DNA of 64,000 nucleotides, taken from contig NZ_LBGV01000001.1 in assembly GCF_001274635.1 (NCBI RefSeq), positions 1,798,001 through 1,862,000 of the forward strand, in the 5' to 3' direction. The position numbers were made by a program, and so were the translations under genes. The notes below the pieces were generated by a model. The model was not told where the DNA came from, searched no databases, and worked only from the letters and a program-made list of their open reading frames with translations. Positions 33,629 through 42,744 of this stretch are shown piece after piece; positions within the stretch are counted from its first letter, which is position 1, and every line of letters begins with the position of its first letter. This DNA is from Persicobacter sp. CCB-QB2 (GTDB lineage: Bacteria > Bacteroidota > Bacteroidia > Cytophagales > Cyclobacteriaceae).

Positions 33629-35749
33629 ATGCGCTGTATTCTTTTCCTACCAACTTTTATCATCTTTTTCCTCTTTGCCCTCCCTTCTTTTGCGGAGGAA
33701 TACCTTTCTGAGGAAATGTTTCTAAAAAAACTACAATCTACCAATGATAACTATGAAAAATCATATTACCTGGTAGGTCTGGCGCAACTACATTGGGAAA
33801 AGAACCCATCGCTTACCATCAAATATGGAAAAGAAGCTTTAAAATATGCCGAGGCAAGTAATAACCCGGAAAGAATCGCTTTCGCCCTCAACTGTGTCGC
33901 CTATGGGCAACAAAAGAAGGGATTCAGAGCACAAGCTTCCAAAAATTTTCACCGTGCTTTAATTGTAGCAGAAAAAGCCCATTTAAATATTCTCAGGGCT
34001 AAAATCCTGAATAATCTGGGCGCCATGGAAAAGGATGATGGCCGAGTCAATATTGCCAAGGATTATTTTGAACAAGCCTTGGAATTGGCCGATGAAGACA
34101 CCAGAATCTCCCTATTGAATAATCTTGCTTCCTGTTATATTGTATTAAAAAGGTATGAAGAGGCCGAGAAATTACTTCAAACCTATTTAGACTATCAGGA
34201 AATGGTAGAGGACACCCTTTATATGGGGATCGCCATTGGCAATATCGGAGACATTTATCACGCTCGAGGACAATTCGATATTGCCAAAGAAAAATATTTA
34301 CTTTCCCTTCAATATGCCGAAAAAGTAAATGATCACTACGGGATGGTCTTTATTAAAAATGCTTTAGGGGATATTGCAGTCCGGAAACAAGAATACGCCC
34401 TTGCATCCTCCATTTTCAAGGAGGCGGAGCAAATTGCCAAAAAGCATCAATTTCAATCTTTAGAGCTGGACGCAAATCTGGGACGAGCGGAAACCTATGC
34501 CGCCAGACAAAATTATAAAAAAGGCTATCAAATGCTTTGGGCGCAGATTCAGTTAAGAGACTCTTTATATAATCAGAATCTGATTAGCGAACTATCAAAA
34601 GTTAAAACTTCCTACGAATTAGAAAATAAAACTTTGGAGCTTGAAGCTGCAAACCGAAAAAACGCCCTTCTTGAAATGGAAAGGAAAAATCATTTATTGG
34701 TCATGTGTCTGACCTGGGGCATTTTTATGATAGGTCTTATTGTTTTTTATCAATTCCGAAAGAAACAAAAGGAAAAGGATAATTTATTTAAAATCATACA
34801 AGAAAGTAAGAATGAAATCGAAGCACAAAATGAAGAATTAATTGCCTCCAACGAGGAAATAGAAGCGCAGCGATTCCACCTTTCAGAAGCTAATCAAAAA
34901 TTGGAGCAGGCCAATCTGGAAGTGGAGAAAAAATCAACGGACTTACTCAGTTCCATCCAATATGCAAGAGGCATTCAGGAGGCCATATTGCCCAATGATG
35001 CTAAATTGAAGGCCTTATTAGGCAATCATTTGATATTTTTTCAACCCATGCAAATTGTGAGTGGCGACTATTTTTGGCTAGAAAAAATCGATAATAAAAT
35101 TTTCTGGGCCGTCATAGATTGCACAGGCCATGGTGTGGCTGGTGCTTTCATGTCCATGACCAGTTTCAGTTTATTATACCAAATCATAAATGTGGAGAAA
35201 AATGACCAACCCGCTAAAATTCTCCAATTGCTCAAAAGAAGATTGGAAAAAATCCTCCACCATAATAACCCCAACCGAAATGAGGGATTGGAAATCGGGC
35301 TTTGCGTCATGGACCTGGAACAAAATCAATTAGAATTTTCAGGCTCTTTTCAGCGTTTATACATTTATGAAGAACAGGTCGGTTTATCCAAATTCCCTGG
35401 CGACCGCACTGCCATTGGGGGTAGTTTCATCTCTAAAAATATCTTTGAGCAGCACAAAATTATGCTCAATGAGCGCCAAACCCTTTACATGATGACCGAT
35501 GGCCTGCAGGACCAATTTGGAGGACCAAGAGATCAAAAATTTCTAATTAAAAACCTGGAACTGCTCCTCATTGACATTCAGGGGCTTGATTTAAATGAGC
35601 AGAAAAAAGCTATTGAAAAAAATTTCAATGAATGGAAAGGCCAGCAGGCGCAAACAGACGACATTCTGTTGATGGGAATAAAATGGAAAAATATTATGGC
35701 CGCCAACTTCAACAAAGAAAGCATTTTAAACGATAGTTTACACCGCTAA
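33629..35749 (+). CDS. TPR-transmembrane-SpoIIE (PP2C) phosphatase
   Basis: A 706-residue membrane protein. A signal sequence (ILFLPTFIIFFLFALPSFA) is followed by six or so tetratricopeptide repeats (about 40-320), a membrane span (about 355-375, LLVMCLTWGIFMIGLIVFYQF), a coiled coil (about 380-440) and a SpoIIE-type PP2C domain (about 445-690). The phosphatase motifs include SGDYFW, VIDCTGHGVAGAFMSM and QTDDILLMGIKW with the metal-binding Asp residues. The TPR part should face the periplasm and sense a partner; the phosphatase is cytoplasmic and may act on an anti-anti-sigma or STAS protein. No partner kinase is adjacent. ATG at 33629 is preferred over TTG at 33623. Confidence 0.92.
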   Translation: MRCILFLPTFIIFFLFALPSFAEEYLSEEMFLKKLQSTNDNYEKSYYLVGLAQLHWEKNPSLTIKYGKEALKYAEASNNPERIAFALNCVAYGQQKKGFRAQASKNFHRALIVAEKAHLNILRAKILNNLGAMEKDDGRVNIAKDYFEQALELADEDTRISLLNNLASCYIVLKRYEEAEKLLQTYLDYQEMVEDTLYMGIAIGNIGDIYHARGQFDIAKEKYLLSLQYAEKVNDHYGMVFIKNALGDIAVRKQEYALASSIFKEAEQIAKKHQFQSLELDANLGRAETYAARQNYKKGYQMLWAQIQLRDSLYNQNLISELSKVKTSYELENKTLELEAANRKNALLEMERKNHLLVMCLTWGIFMIGLIVFYQFRKKQKEKDNLFKIIQESKNEIEAQNEELIASNEEIEAQRFHLSEANQKLEQANLEVEKKSTDLLSSIQYARGIQEAILPNDAKLKALLGNHLIFFQPMQIVSGDYFWLEKIDNKIFWAVIDCTGHGVAGAFMSMTSFSLLYQIINVEKNDQPAKILQLLKRRLEKILHHNNPNRNEGLEIGLCVMDLEQNQLEFSGSFQRLYIYEEQVGLSKFPGDRTAIGGSFISKNIFEQHKIMLNERQTLYMMTDGLQDQFGGPRDQKFLIKNLELLLIDIQGLDLNEQKKAIEKNFNEWKGQQAQTDDILLMGIKWKNIMAANFNKESILNDSLHR

Positions 35750-35766
35750 GGTGGACCACTGCTTTT

Positions 35767-35794
35767 TTTGCTTTCTCAGCATTCCGTATCTTGC
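35767..35794 (+). promoter_or_regulatory. Putative promoter of menD
   Basis: TTTG at 35767-35770, 16 bases, then TATCTTGC (35787-35794), a -7-like box one T short of consensus, 36 bp before the menD ATG. Confidence 0.45.
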
Positions 35795-35829
35795 AGTAAA
35801 ATTAGCCAAGCCCTTTTAGATTTAATCGC

Positions 35830-37518
35830 ATGGTATTGCCGGAAATCAACAGTATAGCAGAAATTTGCGCCCAACACAAAATTGAAGACGTCGTATTATC
35901 CCCTGGATCAAGATGTGCTCCTATTACGATAGCCTTCAACCGACATCCTCAATTCTCTCCCATTACTTTATCCGATGAAAGAGCTGCTGCCTTCACGGCG
36001 CTGGGCATGTCACTAGAGACGGACAAGCCTTCGGTATTGGTTTGCACCAGTGGAAGTGCCGCTTATAACTACGCTCCTGCGGTAGCGGAGGCATTTTTCG
36101 CTCAGGTTCCTTTGTTAGTCATTACGGCAGACAGGCCTCCGGAGTGGGTAGACCAAATGGATGGACAGACCATCCGACAATCCGGCATATTCGGCAAACA
36201 CGTTAAAAAGTCTTTTGACCTACCGGTAGATCATCAACATCCGGATGCAAAATGGCAATTTAATCGACAGGTAAACGAAGCTATTTTGGAAGCGAACAGT
36301 TTTCCGAAGGGCCCTGTACACCTAAACATTCCGATAAGAGAACCTTTTTACCCGGAAAAGGGGGAGGCCATAAAATTTGACGCTAGTTGCAGGGTCATTA
36401 AAAAAAGGAGCGTTCTAAATGATTTTTCGCCTCAGGTTTGGGAAGAGCTCAAACAGGAATTTAGCCGGTATTCAAAACCCCTCATCGTCCTCGGGCAACA
36501 AAAATTAAGAGCCGACCTAATTGAATCCCTGGGGCAATTTTCCTCCAAACATCAAATTCCGGTAATTGCAGATGGCATAAGTAATTTTCACGACCTGGAG
36601 GATGTAATCAGTCTGCCTGACAACATTTTGATTGGCAAGCAAGACAAAAAATCGCTTCAACCTGATTTATTAATCACATTTGGTGCCTCTGTAATTTCAA
36701 AACCATTGAAACAGTTTTTGAGGAGTTACCCTCCCAATGCCCAATGGCATCTTGAAGAAACCGGGATGACCGCAGATACCTTTCAGTGTTTGACCGAGAT
36801 TCTTCCGGTATCTCCCGCAACTTTTCTTCAACATATGAAAGAGGCCTCCACTAGCTTTTCTGCTCCCTATTTCCAATTATGGCAACAGGAACAAAAGCGG
36901 CAACAAGAAAAATTACAAGCATTTGTGGAGGTAAGCCCTTTTACAGAGATAAAAATTGCACATCAAATATTAAATCATTTACCTCAGGATAGTCTGCTTC
37001 ATCTTTCAAACTCTATGACGGTTAGGAATGTGAATTTTGTAGGCGTCCCGGTTCAGAAAAATATTGAAATCGCCTGTAATCGAGGCACCAGTGGCATTGA
37101 CGGATCCAATTCTACCGCCATAGGAGCTGCCATGAAAACTGAACGGTTGACAACGCTGATTACGGGAGATATGGCTTTTTTCTATGACAGAAACGGTCTT
37201 TGGAACAATTACCTACCAACCAATTTAAGAATCATCGTCATCAACAACCATGCTGGTGGCATTTTCGGTCTCATTCAAGGGCCAAGAGAACAAGAAGAGT
37301 TGGCCACCTATTTTGAAACTCACCAACAATTAAAGGCCAAAAACACGGCGGAAGATTTCAACTTAGATTACTTCAGTTGCTCTGACTTTAAAGCACTCAA
37401 TACGCTTTTACCTGACTTTTTTAAAGCATCAGAGCGACCAAAATTATTGGAAATTTTCGTAGACAAAGAAGAGAATAAATCCTCATTTGACCAATTTAAA
37501 GCACATCTTAAAGGATGA
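35830..37518 (+). CDS. menD: 2-succinyl-5-enolpyruvyl-6-hydroxy-3-cyclohexene-1-carboxylate synthase
   Basis: A 562-residue thiamine-diphosphate enzyme of full MenD length. The N-terminus has VVLSPGSRCAPITIAF, the activating Glu in LSDERAAAFTALG, and TADRPPEWVDQMDGQTI, typical of MenD. The C-terminal cofactor domain has NRGTSGIDGSNSTAIGAA and the GDMAFFYDRNGLWN metal/ThDP motif. It condenses isochorismate with 2-oxoglutarate in menaquinone synthesis (cytoplasm). It overlaps menE by 4 bp, forming an operon; the substrate source, MenF, is coded at 61825. Confidence 0.96.
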   Translation: MVLPEINSIAEICAQHKIEDVVLSPGSRCAPITIAFNRHPQFSPITLSDERAAAFTALGMSLETDKPSVLVCTSGSAAYNYAPAVAEAFFAQVPLLVITADRPPEWVDQMDGQTIRQSGIFGKHVKKSFDLPVDHQHPDAKWQFNRQVNEAILEANSFPKGPVHLNIPIREPFYPEKGEAIKFDASCRVIKKRSVLNDFSPQVWEELKQEFSRYSKPLIVLGQQKLRADLIESLGQFSSKHQIPVIADGISNFHDLEDVISLPDNILIGKQDKKSLQPDLLITFGASVISKPLKQFLRSYPPNAQWHLEETGMTADTFQCLTEILPVSPATFLQHMKEASTSFSAPYFQLWQQEQKRQQEKLQAFVEVSPFTEIKIAHQILNHLPQDSLLHLSNSMTVRNVNFVGVPVQKNIEIACNRGTSGIDGSNSTAIGAAMKTERLTTLITGDMAFFYDRNGLWNNYLPTNLRIIVINNHAGGIFGLIQGPREQEELATYFETHQQLKAKNTAEDFNLDYFSCSDFKALNTLLPDFFKASERPKLLEIFVDKEENKSSFDQFKAHLKG

Positions 37519-38639
37519 TTCCAATTACCATCAATGGGAAAATGCTTTCCGATCAGAGAAAAACCTTCACAGCTATTGAAAAGGAAATTCTTCATTTTGT
37601 AAAAGCATGGGAAGCTGGTCAGGAAGACTTTGAACTCCATACTTCCGGTTCCACCGGCACCCCAAAGGCCATTAAAATTTCCAGAAAGCAAATGGAGCAA
37701 AGTGCTTTAATGACCGCCAGGGCGCTCCAGCTGCAAAAAGGAGACCGGGCAGTATTGGGCATGAACCCGAATATGGTGGGTGGAAGAATGATGATCGTTC
37801 GGGCTTTGGTGACAGAAATGGCATTAGAAGTGGTGGAAGCCAGTCTAAACCCATTGCTGGATATTCAACAGCCTTTTGATTTTACAGCCTTGGTCCCTAT
37901 GCAATTAGACGCAGCCATAGAAAATCCCCATTCCTATCAACTTTTGAATCAGGCGAAAGTGGTGATTATTGGTGGCGCTCCCATGTCGGAAGGCCTCATT
38001 CAAAAATGCCAAAAATTAAAATGCATTGTTTACGCCACTTATGGCATGACGGAAACCGTTAGCCACATCGCCCTGAAAGCCATTAATGGGCCACAGCCAC
38101 AAAAAGATTTCCATACGTTAAGTGGCGTAAAAATTCAACGGGATGAAAGGGGTTGCCTCCAAATAGAAAGCCCTACCGCAGCAGAAGATGTAATCACTAC
38201 CAATGATTTAGTGGAGCTCACCTCCCCTTCCTCTTTTCGGTGGCTCGGCAGAATAGACCGAACGATTAACACCGGAGGTATAAAAATTCAAGCCGAATTA
38301 ATTGAAAATGCGATTGAAAAGATACTTACCAAACATCATATAAAGGCCCATTATTTTATTGAAGGTACGCAGGATCAAAAGTTAGGACAAAAAATCTCTT
38401 TATTTGTTGAAACCTCCACAACAGACAGGGAGTTTCAAGGGTTAATTAAAACAAAACTAATTACCCAACTCCCCAACCGGTATCATTTACCAAAATGCTT
38501 TATTTTGGTAGACAAATTCAAACTACTTCCTTCCGGTAAAGTAGATCGTAGGGGAATACTCCAAGATTTTGAAAATGACCAAACTCATCCCGCTTATCAT
38601 TTTAATCTCCTTTCCTTTGATCCTAGTGGCACAAAATAA
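37515..38639 (+). CDS. menE: o-Succinylbenzoate--CoA ligase-like protein
   Basis: A 374-residue AMP-binding enzyme. The adenylate-forming P-loop is TSGSTGTPKAIK (about 44-55), followed by VVIIGGAPMS, the YATYGMTETVSHIAL core motif and the hinge/C-terminal LGRIDRTINTGGIKI and LPSGKVDRRGIL with the catalytic Lys. It makes o-succinylbenzoyl-CoA in menaquinone synthesis. It is shorter than MenE of Bacillus but as expected for Bacteroidota. About 20 residues past the usual end (after RRGILQDF) are coded by DNA that, in another frame, encodes the signal peptide of the next gene: a 65-bp overlap. Confidence 0.93.
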   Translation: MIPITINGKMLSDQRKTFTAIEKEILHFVKAWEAGQEDFELHTSGSTGTPKAIKISRKQMEQSALMTARALQLQKGDRAVLGMNPNMVGGRMMIVRALVTEMALEVVEASLNPLLDIQQPFDFTALVPMQLDAAIENPHSYQLLNQAKVVIIGGAPMSEGLIQKCQKLKCIVYATYGMTETVSHIALKAINGPQPQKDFHTLSGVKIQRDERGCLQIESPTAAEDVITTNDLVELTSPSSFRWLGRIDRTINTGGIKIQAELIENAIEKILTKHHIKAHYFIEGTQDQKLGQKISLFVETSTTDREFQGLIKTKLITQLPNRYHLPKCFILVDKFKLLPSGKVDRRGILQDFENDQTHPAYHFNLLSFDPSGTK

Positions 38640-38997
38640 CAAACTGACCATAGAAATACAGGGACTCAGAAATGAAAATGGTGCCATTAACTATTTATTA
38701 TTTGATCAGGAAGAGGGCTTTCCGGACAAAAAAGAACGGGCCATCAGAAAAAATGTAGTGCATGCAAGAGATGGGATAATCGAAATTTCAGGGCTGAAAT
38801 CAGCAGATTATGCTGTAGTGGTACTCCATGATGAAAATCAGGACCTCAAAATGAACTATAATTGGGTAGGCTTCCCCACAGAAGGTTTCGGTTTTTCCAA
38901 CAATCATCGCCTCTTGTCCGGCCCCCCTTCCTTCGATCGAACCTCCTTTAGCCTGAATACTGACGCCCATATTATTATTAAAATGAAGTATTTGTAA
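38575..38997 (+). CDS. DUF2141 exported protein
   Basis: A 140-residue protein with a signal peptide (TKLIPLIILISFPLILVAQ) and a beta-sandwich of the DUF2141 family: LTIEIQGLRNENGAINYLLFD, KSADYAVVVLHDENQDLKMNYNWVGFPTEGFGFSN, then the terminal strand. It is predicted periplasmic or outer-membrane associated; no function is established. ATG at 38575 is favoured over TTG at 38569. It overlaps the menE end by 65 bp in another frame, so it probably belongs to the menD-menE transcript. Confidence 0.85.
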   Translation: MTKLIPLIILISFPLILVAQNNKLTIEIQGLRNENGAINYLLFDQEEGFPDKKERAIRKNVVHARDGIIEISGLKSADYAVVVLHDENQDLKMNYNWVGFPTEGFGFSNNHRLLSGPPSFDRTSFSLNTDAHIIIKMKYL

Positions 38998-39100
38998 GAT
39001 CGTAAATCCAAAAAAAACAACCTTCCCCTCAAAAGCAGGCTCTTCTTTATCGATTTGATTTAGCCCACATCCGAATCGAAACATTAGACTATTATTTTTT

Positions 39101-39325
39101 GTAGCCAAATTATGCACTGCCATAAGCAGTAAACCCAACAATCATTTCCCAGCAGACAGGGGTTATACCTCGCTTTTATATCATCCGGATTGAGCTGCGC
39201 TTACTTTCTCCTTTTCATATGCCTGATGGGAACAACTCAAATAATGGAATAACTCCATCACCTTTCCCGCAATGCTGCAAAACGAGGATTTAAAATTAGA
39301 ATCCAGGTATGGTAAATATTATCCA
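39101..39325 (-). repeat. Dispersed intergenic repeat, copy F
   Basis: Lies in the 435 bp gap 38998-39432. On the minus strand it has the head (ATCCTCG), a hairpin whose inner stem is ATGGA/TCCAT inside GGGAA/TTCCC, the eroded core (TCAGGCATATGAAAAGGAG, AAAGTAAGC), a small palindrome ATCCGGAT (39183-39190) and the tail GGCAGTGCATAATTTGG (ends near 39101). The other parts of the gap hold no ORF or clear signal. Confidence 0.6.
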
Positions 39326-39432
39326 ACCTCATTTGAAAAAATAGGATCACTTTTGCCTATTACAAATCGGCATCTGTTCAAAAAATTAATCTACTCCCGA
39401 CGGAGTTTTATTATCTGCATAAGCTGCCTCGC

Positions 39433-40407
39433 CTAAAACCAGAACTTATAACTGACCGAACCAAATCGGTGCCAACCAGATCCAATAAATTCCGGACTTA
39501 AAAGCACCAGCTTCCCCACAATTTGATGTCTTCGAAAACTTAGCCCCATTTCAGAATAATATTGCTGCACTATTGGTTCAACTTCTACCCTTTCAATAAC
39601 GTGTGGACTCTCTTCATAATTAAAAACTAATCCCCCTTGCATGGTGGCATCATAAAAAACCGCCTTGACATCTGCCCCAAAAGTTAAATAAAAATCAAAA
39701 CCCCTTCTGGGGGAGGCACCCAATGGGGCTATTTGGCTAAAATAAGGAGATCGGTGTCCAAATCTTATTCTTGCACCTACCCCTACATTATCTTGCCAGG
39801 TACCAACAGCCGTCTCTCCATGAAGGATAACATCCATTAAAGAAGAAGTCCACAAACCCTTATCTACTTCAAAGAAATAATTAATTAAAAAATCATTCCT
39901 GATCTGATTTTCCCATCCTAATGGTGGGTGCGAAGGTGTAATTTTGTGCACCAGGCCCTGAGTAATCCCACCCAATGCATACTGCCCAACCAAGCCAGTA
40001 GTAAAGGCCGTTCGAAACCTTAATTTACGTTCTGGAATAAAACCATAGGCAATTTGACTAATCGTTAATGTACTGGCATAAGGGCGATCACCACTTCGAT
40101 CTATATCCAAATGGGTATCATCAGGCGTGTACATATTCTGACGAAACAAAATGCCCGACACAATTTGATTAGTATCCCTTACAAAGGGACTTAGCGGATA
40201 AATCAATGGAGAATGCTTGAAAACAGGATCGATATACGACAACGCTACCCCATTAGTGTAATACTTATCCGTAAAGAAGAAAAAATCATTTTCCAATGTT
40301 AATTGGATGGATCTTAAATTGTTGGGCACCAATTTACTTTGCGCCAACAAGTTACCAGACAGATTGTAACAAAGGACAACCCCTAATAATAGTTTAAATA
40401 ATTTCAT
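39433..40407 (-). CDS. LpxR-like lipid A deacylase (DUF2219)
   Basis: A 324-residue outer-membrane beta-barrel candidate with a signal peptide (KLFKLLLGVVLCYNLSGNLLAQ). It shows the LpxR signature QLTLENDFFFFTDKYYTNGV, with conserved Asn/Asp of the metal site, then DRPYAS and repeating amphipathic strands ending in an aromatic residue (KFWF), as usual for barrels inserted by BAM. LpxR removes 3'-acyloxyacyl chains from lipid A at the cell surface; whether this homologue does so is inference. The ATG at 40407 is chosen because the upstream ATG (40440) adds a non-signal-like stretch. Confidence 0.85.
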   Translation of the reverse strand: MKLFKLLLGVVLCYNLSGNLLAQSKLVPNNLRSIQLTLENDFFFFTDKYYTNGVALSYIDPVFKHSPLIYPLSPFVRDTNQIVSGILFRQNMYTPDDTHLDIDRSGDRPYASTLTISQIAYGFIPERKLRFRTAFTTGLVGQYALGGITQGLVHKITPSHPPLGWENQIRNDFLINYFFEVDKGLWTSSLMDVILHGETAVGTWQDNVGVGARIRFGHRSPYFSQIAPLGASPRRGFDFYLTFGADVKAVFYDATMQGGLVFNYEESPHVIERVEVEPIVQQYYSEMGLSFRRHQIVGKLVLLSPEFIGSGWHRFGSVSYKFWF

Positions 40408-40615
40408 ACGGTAGGTCACAAGAAATTTTACGTCCCCCAACGCTTAAATGATTTCTTGATTCCCCAAATAGATGATCAAATATCCATTAAATCACATCCA
40501 ATTCCAATCCTTTGTACATCTTTATATAATTAGGTCCAAATCCATACTTTAGCCCCACTTCATCAAACAATTCGATTTTGCATCAGTATTTTTATTTATA
40601 ACCCATTGAAAAACT

Positions 40616-41167
40616 ATGCTAGCGTTAGAGATTAACCCTATTGTAAAACTTCAACCCCTGGACCATATCCATATCGGACCACTACTTGAACTTATCGACC
40701 AAAACAGGGATTTTTTACAGAAAAACCTATCCTGGTTGGAGGCCCAAACACGCCGAGAGGATGTAGCCCATTTCATTAGCCATTATCAAAAATTAATGTC
40801 CAGCAAAAGAGGGATTATGTTTGGTATTTTTCACAAGAAAATGCTGATCGGTAATATTGGACTTTTTGATATTGATCCGCACAACAAAAATGGTCAAATC
40901 TCCATCTGGATTAGTCAGGAGTATCAAAATCAAGGCATTGCTGAGAATGCCATGCAACAAGTGATTAAGTTTGCTTTCATGGACTGGAAATTAAACCGAC
41001 TTGAAATTCGTTGCAAAGCCGACAATGAACCAACTGCAAAATTAGCATCAAAATTAGGATTTAACCTAGAGGGGAAATTACGCCAAAGCGAATGGTACTA
41101 TGACCATTTTGAAGACCTGGTGGTTTTTGGACTTTTAGGGCATGAAGTAAGGGCTAAAAGAGCTTAA
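40616..41167 (+). CDS. GNAT family N-acetyltransferase (RimJ/RimL-like)
   Basis: A 183-residue acetyltransferase. Order: GIFHKKMLIGNIGLFDIDP, ISIWISQEYQNQGIAENAMQQVIKFAF (acetyl-CoA pyrophosphate loop Q-x2-G-I/A), then LNRLEIRCKADNEPTAKLASKLGFNLEGKLRQSEWYYD. This pattern is that of RimJ/RimL-type enzymes that acetylate ribosomal proteins or small amines. It stands alone on the plus strand, 60 bp before the OxyR-like gene. Substrate unknown. Confidence 0.9.
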   Translation: MLALEINPIVKLQPLDHIHIGPLLELIDQNRDFLQKNLSWLEAQTRREDVAHFISHYQKLMSSKRGIMFGIFHKKMLIGNIGLFDIDPHNKNGQISIWISQEYQNQGIAENAMQQVIKFAFMDWKLNRLEIRCKADNEPTAKLASKLGFNLEGKLRQSEWYYDHFEDLVVFGLLGHEVRAKRA

Positions 41168-41170
41168 AAC

Positions 41171-41202
41171 TTTGGATTATTCGCATGAGGCATCTAATTT
41201 AG
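41171..41202 (+). promoter_or_regulatory. Weak promoter candidate before the OxyR-like gene
   Basis: TTTG at 41171-41174, 20 bases, then TAATTTAG (41195-41202), one mismatch to TAnnTTTG. Confidence 0.3.
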
Positions 41203-41227
41203 AATCCTTACATTTTTAGAGATTCGT

Positions 41228-42165
41228 ATGATGCTGAATATTTCATTGACACAAATGGAATACATCGTGGCGGTGGATACACATCGCCATTTTGTTACGG
41301 CTGCTGAACATTGTTTTGTAACGCAGCCCACCCTTAGTATGCAGATTAAGAAGTTGGAGGATCAATTAGGGGTAACCATTTTTGATCGTACAAAACAACC
41401 CATTATCCCAACCGATGCGGGTGCAAAAATCATTAAACAGGCTAGAATTATCCTCAATGAGGTAGAACGAATCAATGATATTCTTCAGGAATACCGTGAT
41501 ACCGTAGCTGGAGAATTAAAGATAGGGATTATACCTACCCTAGCCCCTTACCTTGTTCCTCGATTTATTGGAAACTTTTATAAAGCATTCCAAATGTTAA
41601 GTTGAACATTAAGGAGATGCTTACCCAGGATATTTTGAAAGCCCTAAGAAATGATTCATTGGATGTGGCCATCTTGGTAACCCCTTTGAATGAGTCAGAA
41701 GTAGAGGAAATCCCTTTATTTTATGAAGAGCTTTTCTTATATCTGAATAAAAACCAAGTCAATAAAATTCAAAACCCCATTTCCCCCGAAATTCTTAAAG
41801 GAGAAAGAATTTGGCTTCTATCTGAAGGGCATTGTTTCCGAAATCAAATGATGAACCTATGCAAAATTGGGAAGAACAATAGTCTTCCGGGTTTTGATTT
41901 TGAAAGTGGCTCCCTGGAAACGCTACGAAAAATTGTAGACACAGAAGGGGGAATGACTGTTTTACCTGAGCTGGGTACAGACCAAATTTCTGAAAGCCAG
42001 TTGAGACAAATTGGTCACGGAAAACACTACCGGGAAATCAGCCTGGTGTATACGAGGAACTTTGCAAAAAAGAAATTGATCAAAGTGTTAGAAGAAGAAT
42101 TAAAGAAATCAGTTCCTTCTAGCATGCACTCCGCTGAAAACGGAGAAATTGTGGAATGGAAATAA
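41228..42165 (+). pseudogene. oxyR: OxyR-like LysR-type regulator, split by a frameshift
   Basis: Two adjacent frames make one LysR regulator. The first (41228-41605) has the helix-turn-helix (QMEYIVAVDTHRHFVTAAEHCFVTQPTLSMQIKKLE) and the start of the sensor domain. The second (from 41602) continues it with KEMLTQDILKALRND. The peroxide-sensing pair EGHCFRNQMMNLC keeps the eight-residue spacing between the two Cys known from E. coli OxyR, so identity is good. Reading KAF-PNVKLNIKEM across the join needs one extra C in TTCCAAAT (about 41589-41592). The gene is either truncated or damaged by an assembly indel. It ends at a strong bidirectional-looking terminator. Confidence 0.85.
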
Positions 42166-42171
42166 ACAAAG

Positions 42172-42203
42172 AAGGGAAGTTGCTCAGCAGCTTCCCTTTT
42201 TTT
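42172..42203 (+). terminator. Terminator after the OxyR-like gene
   Basis: AAGGGAAGTTGC (42172-42183) pairs with GCAGCTTCCCTT (42187-42198) through one G-T, with a TCA loop and seven T. The hairpin also codes the C-terminus of the convergent Nudix gene. Confidence 0.85.
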
Positions 42204-42744
42204 GATTCCAATCTTTTAGTACCAAAGAGCCTTGATAAACCCGTTTATCCGGGTATTCTTGTTCAATCCATTTTGTTAATGCAAATTTGGTACTTTCAAA
42301 GGCTAATTCACTCCAAGGAATCTCTTCGGGCTGAAACCAGTCAATTTCCAGCGTCTCCTCTCCAGCACCAAAAGCCTCCCCTTCCAACTCACTAAGGTAA
42401 ATCAAATAAACCTGATTGAATTGAGGCAAATTATAAAGCGTATGAAGGTGTGAAATCTTCACCCGGGCCATGGCCTCTTCCCAAATCTCCCGTATGGCAC
42501 CTTCTTCTACACTTTCCCCATTCTCCAGAAATCCGGCAGGTAAATTCCACAGCCCGTATCGAGGCTCAATCGCTCGCCTGCAGAGCATCACCCTTCCCGA
42601 TTTCACCACCAAACTTCCTGCGATGATTCTGGGGTTTTGATAATGAATGGTATTACAGTCCGGACAGCACCATCGGGCCCGGCTATCTCCCTCCGGAATA
42701 ACCAATTCAATTTTACTACTCCCACAGTGACTGCAATAATTCAT
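42184..42744 (-). CDS. Nudix hydrolase with zinc ribbon
   Basis: A 186-residue protein. An N-terminal zinc ribbon (CSHCG...CCPDC, about 4-30) precedes a Nudix domain with the box GFLENGESVEEGAIREIWEEA (about 91-111), which keeps the REUxEE core. The Gly after EE-x is Met here, as is common in the zinc-ribbon Nudix branch. This layout resembles NADH/dinucleotide pyrophosphatase-like or ADP-ribose hydrolases; the substrate is unclear. It starts right after the HAD gene on the same strand (adjacent bases), so the two form an operon. Its last codons lie in a terminator hairpin. Confidence 0.88.
   Translation of the reverse strand: MNYCSHCGSSKIELVIPEGDSRARWCCPDCNTIHYQNPRIIAGSLVVKSGRVMLCRRAIEPRYGLWNLPAGFLENGESVEEGAIREIWEEAMARVKISHLHTLYNLPQFNQVYLIYLSELEGEAFGAGEETLEIDWFQPEEIPWSELAFESTKFALTKWIEQEYPDKRVYQGSLVLKDWNQKKGSC

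Noticed and set aside
41580..41610. Programmed ribosomal frameshifting to explain the broken OxyR-like gene (and the three other broken genes)
   Set aside because: No typical slippery heptamer with a downstream pseudoknot or internal Shine-Dalgarno is seen; four unrelated genes with single losses at short homopolymers are better explained by indels.
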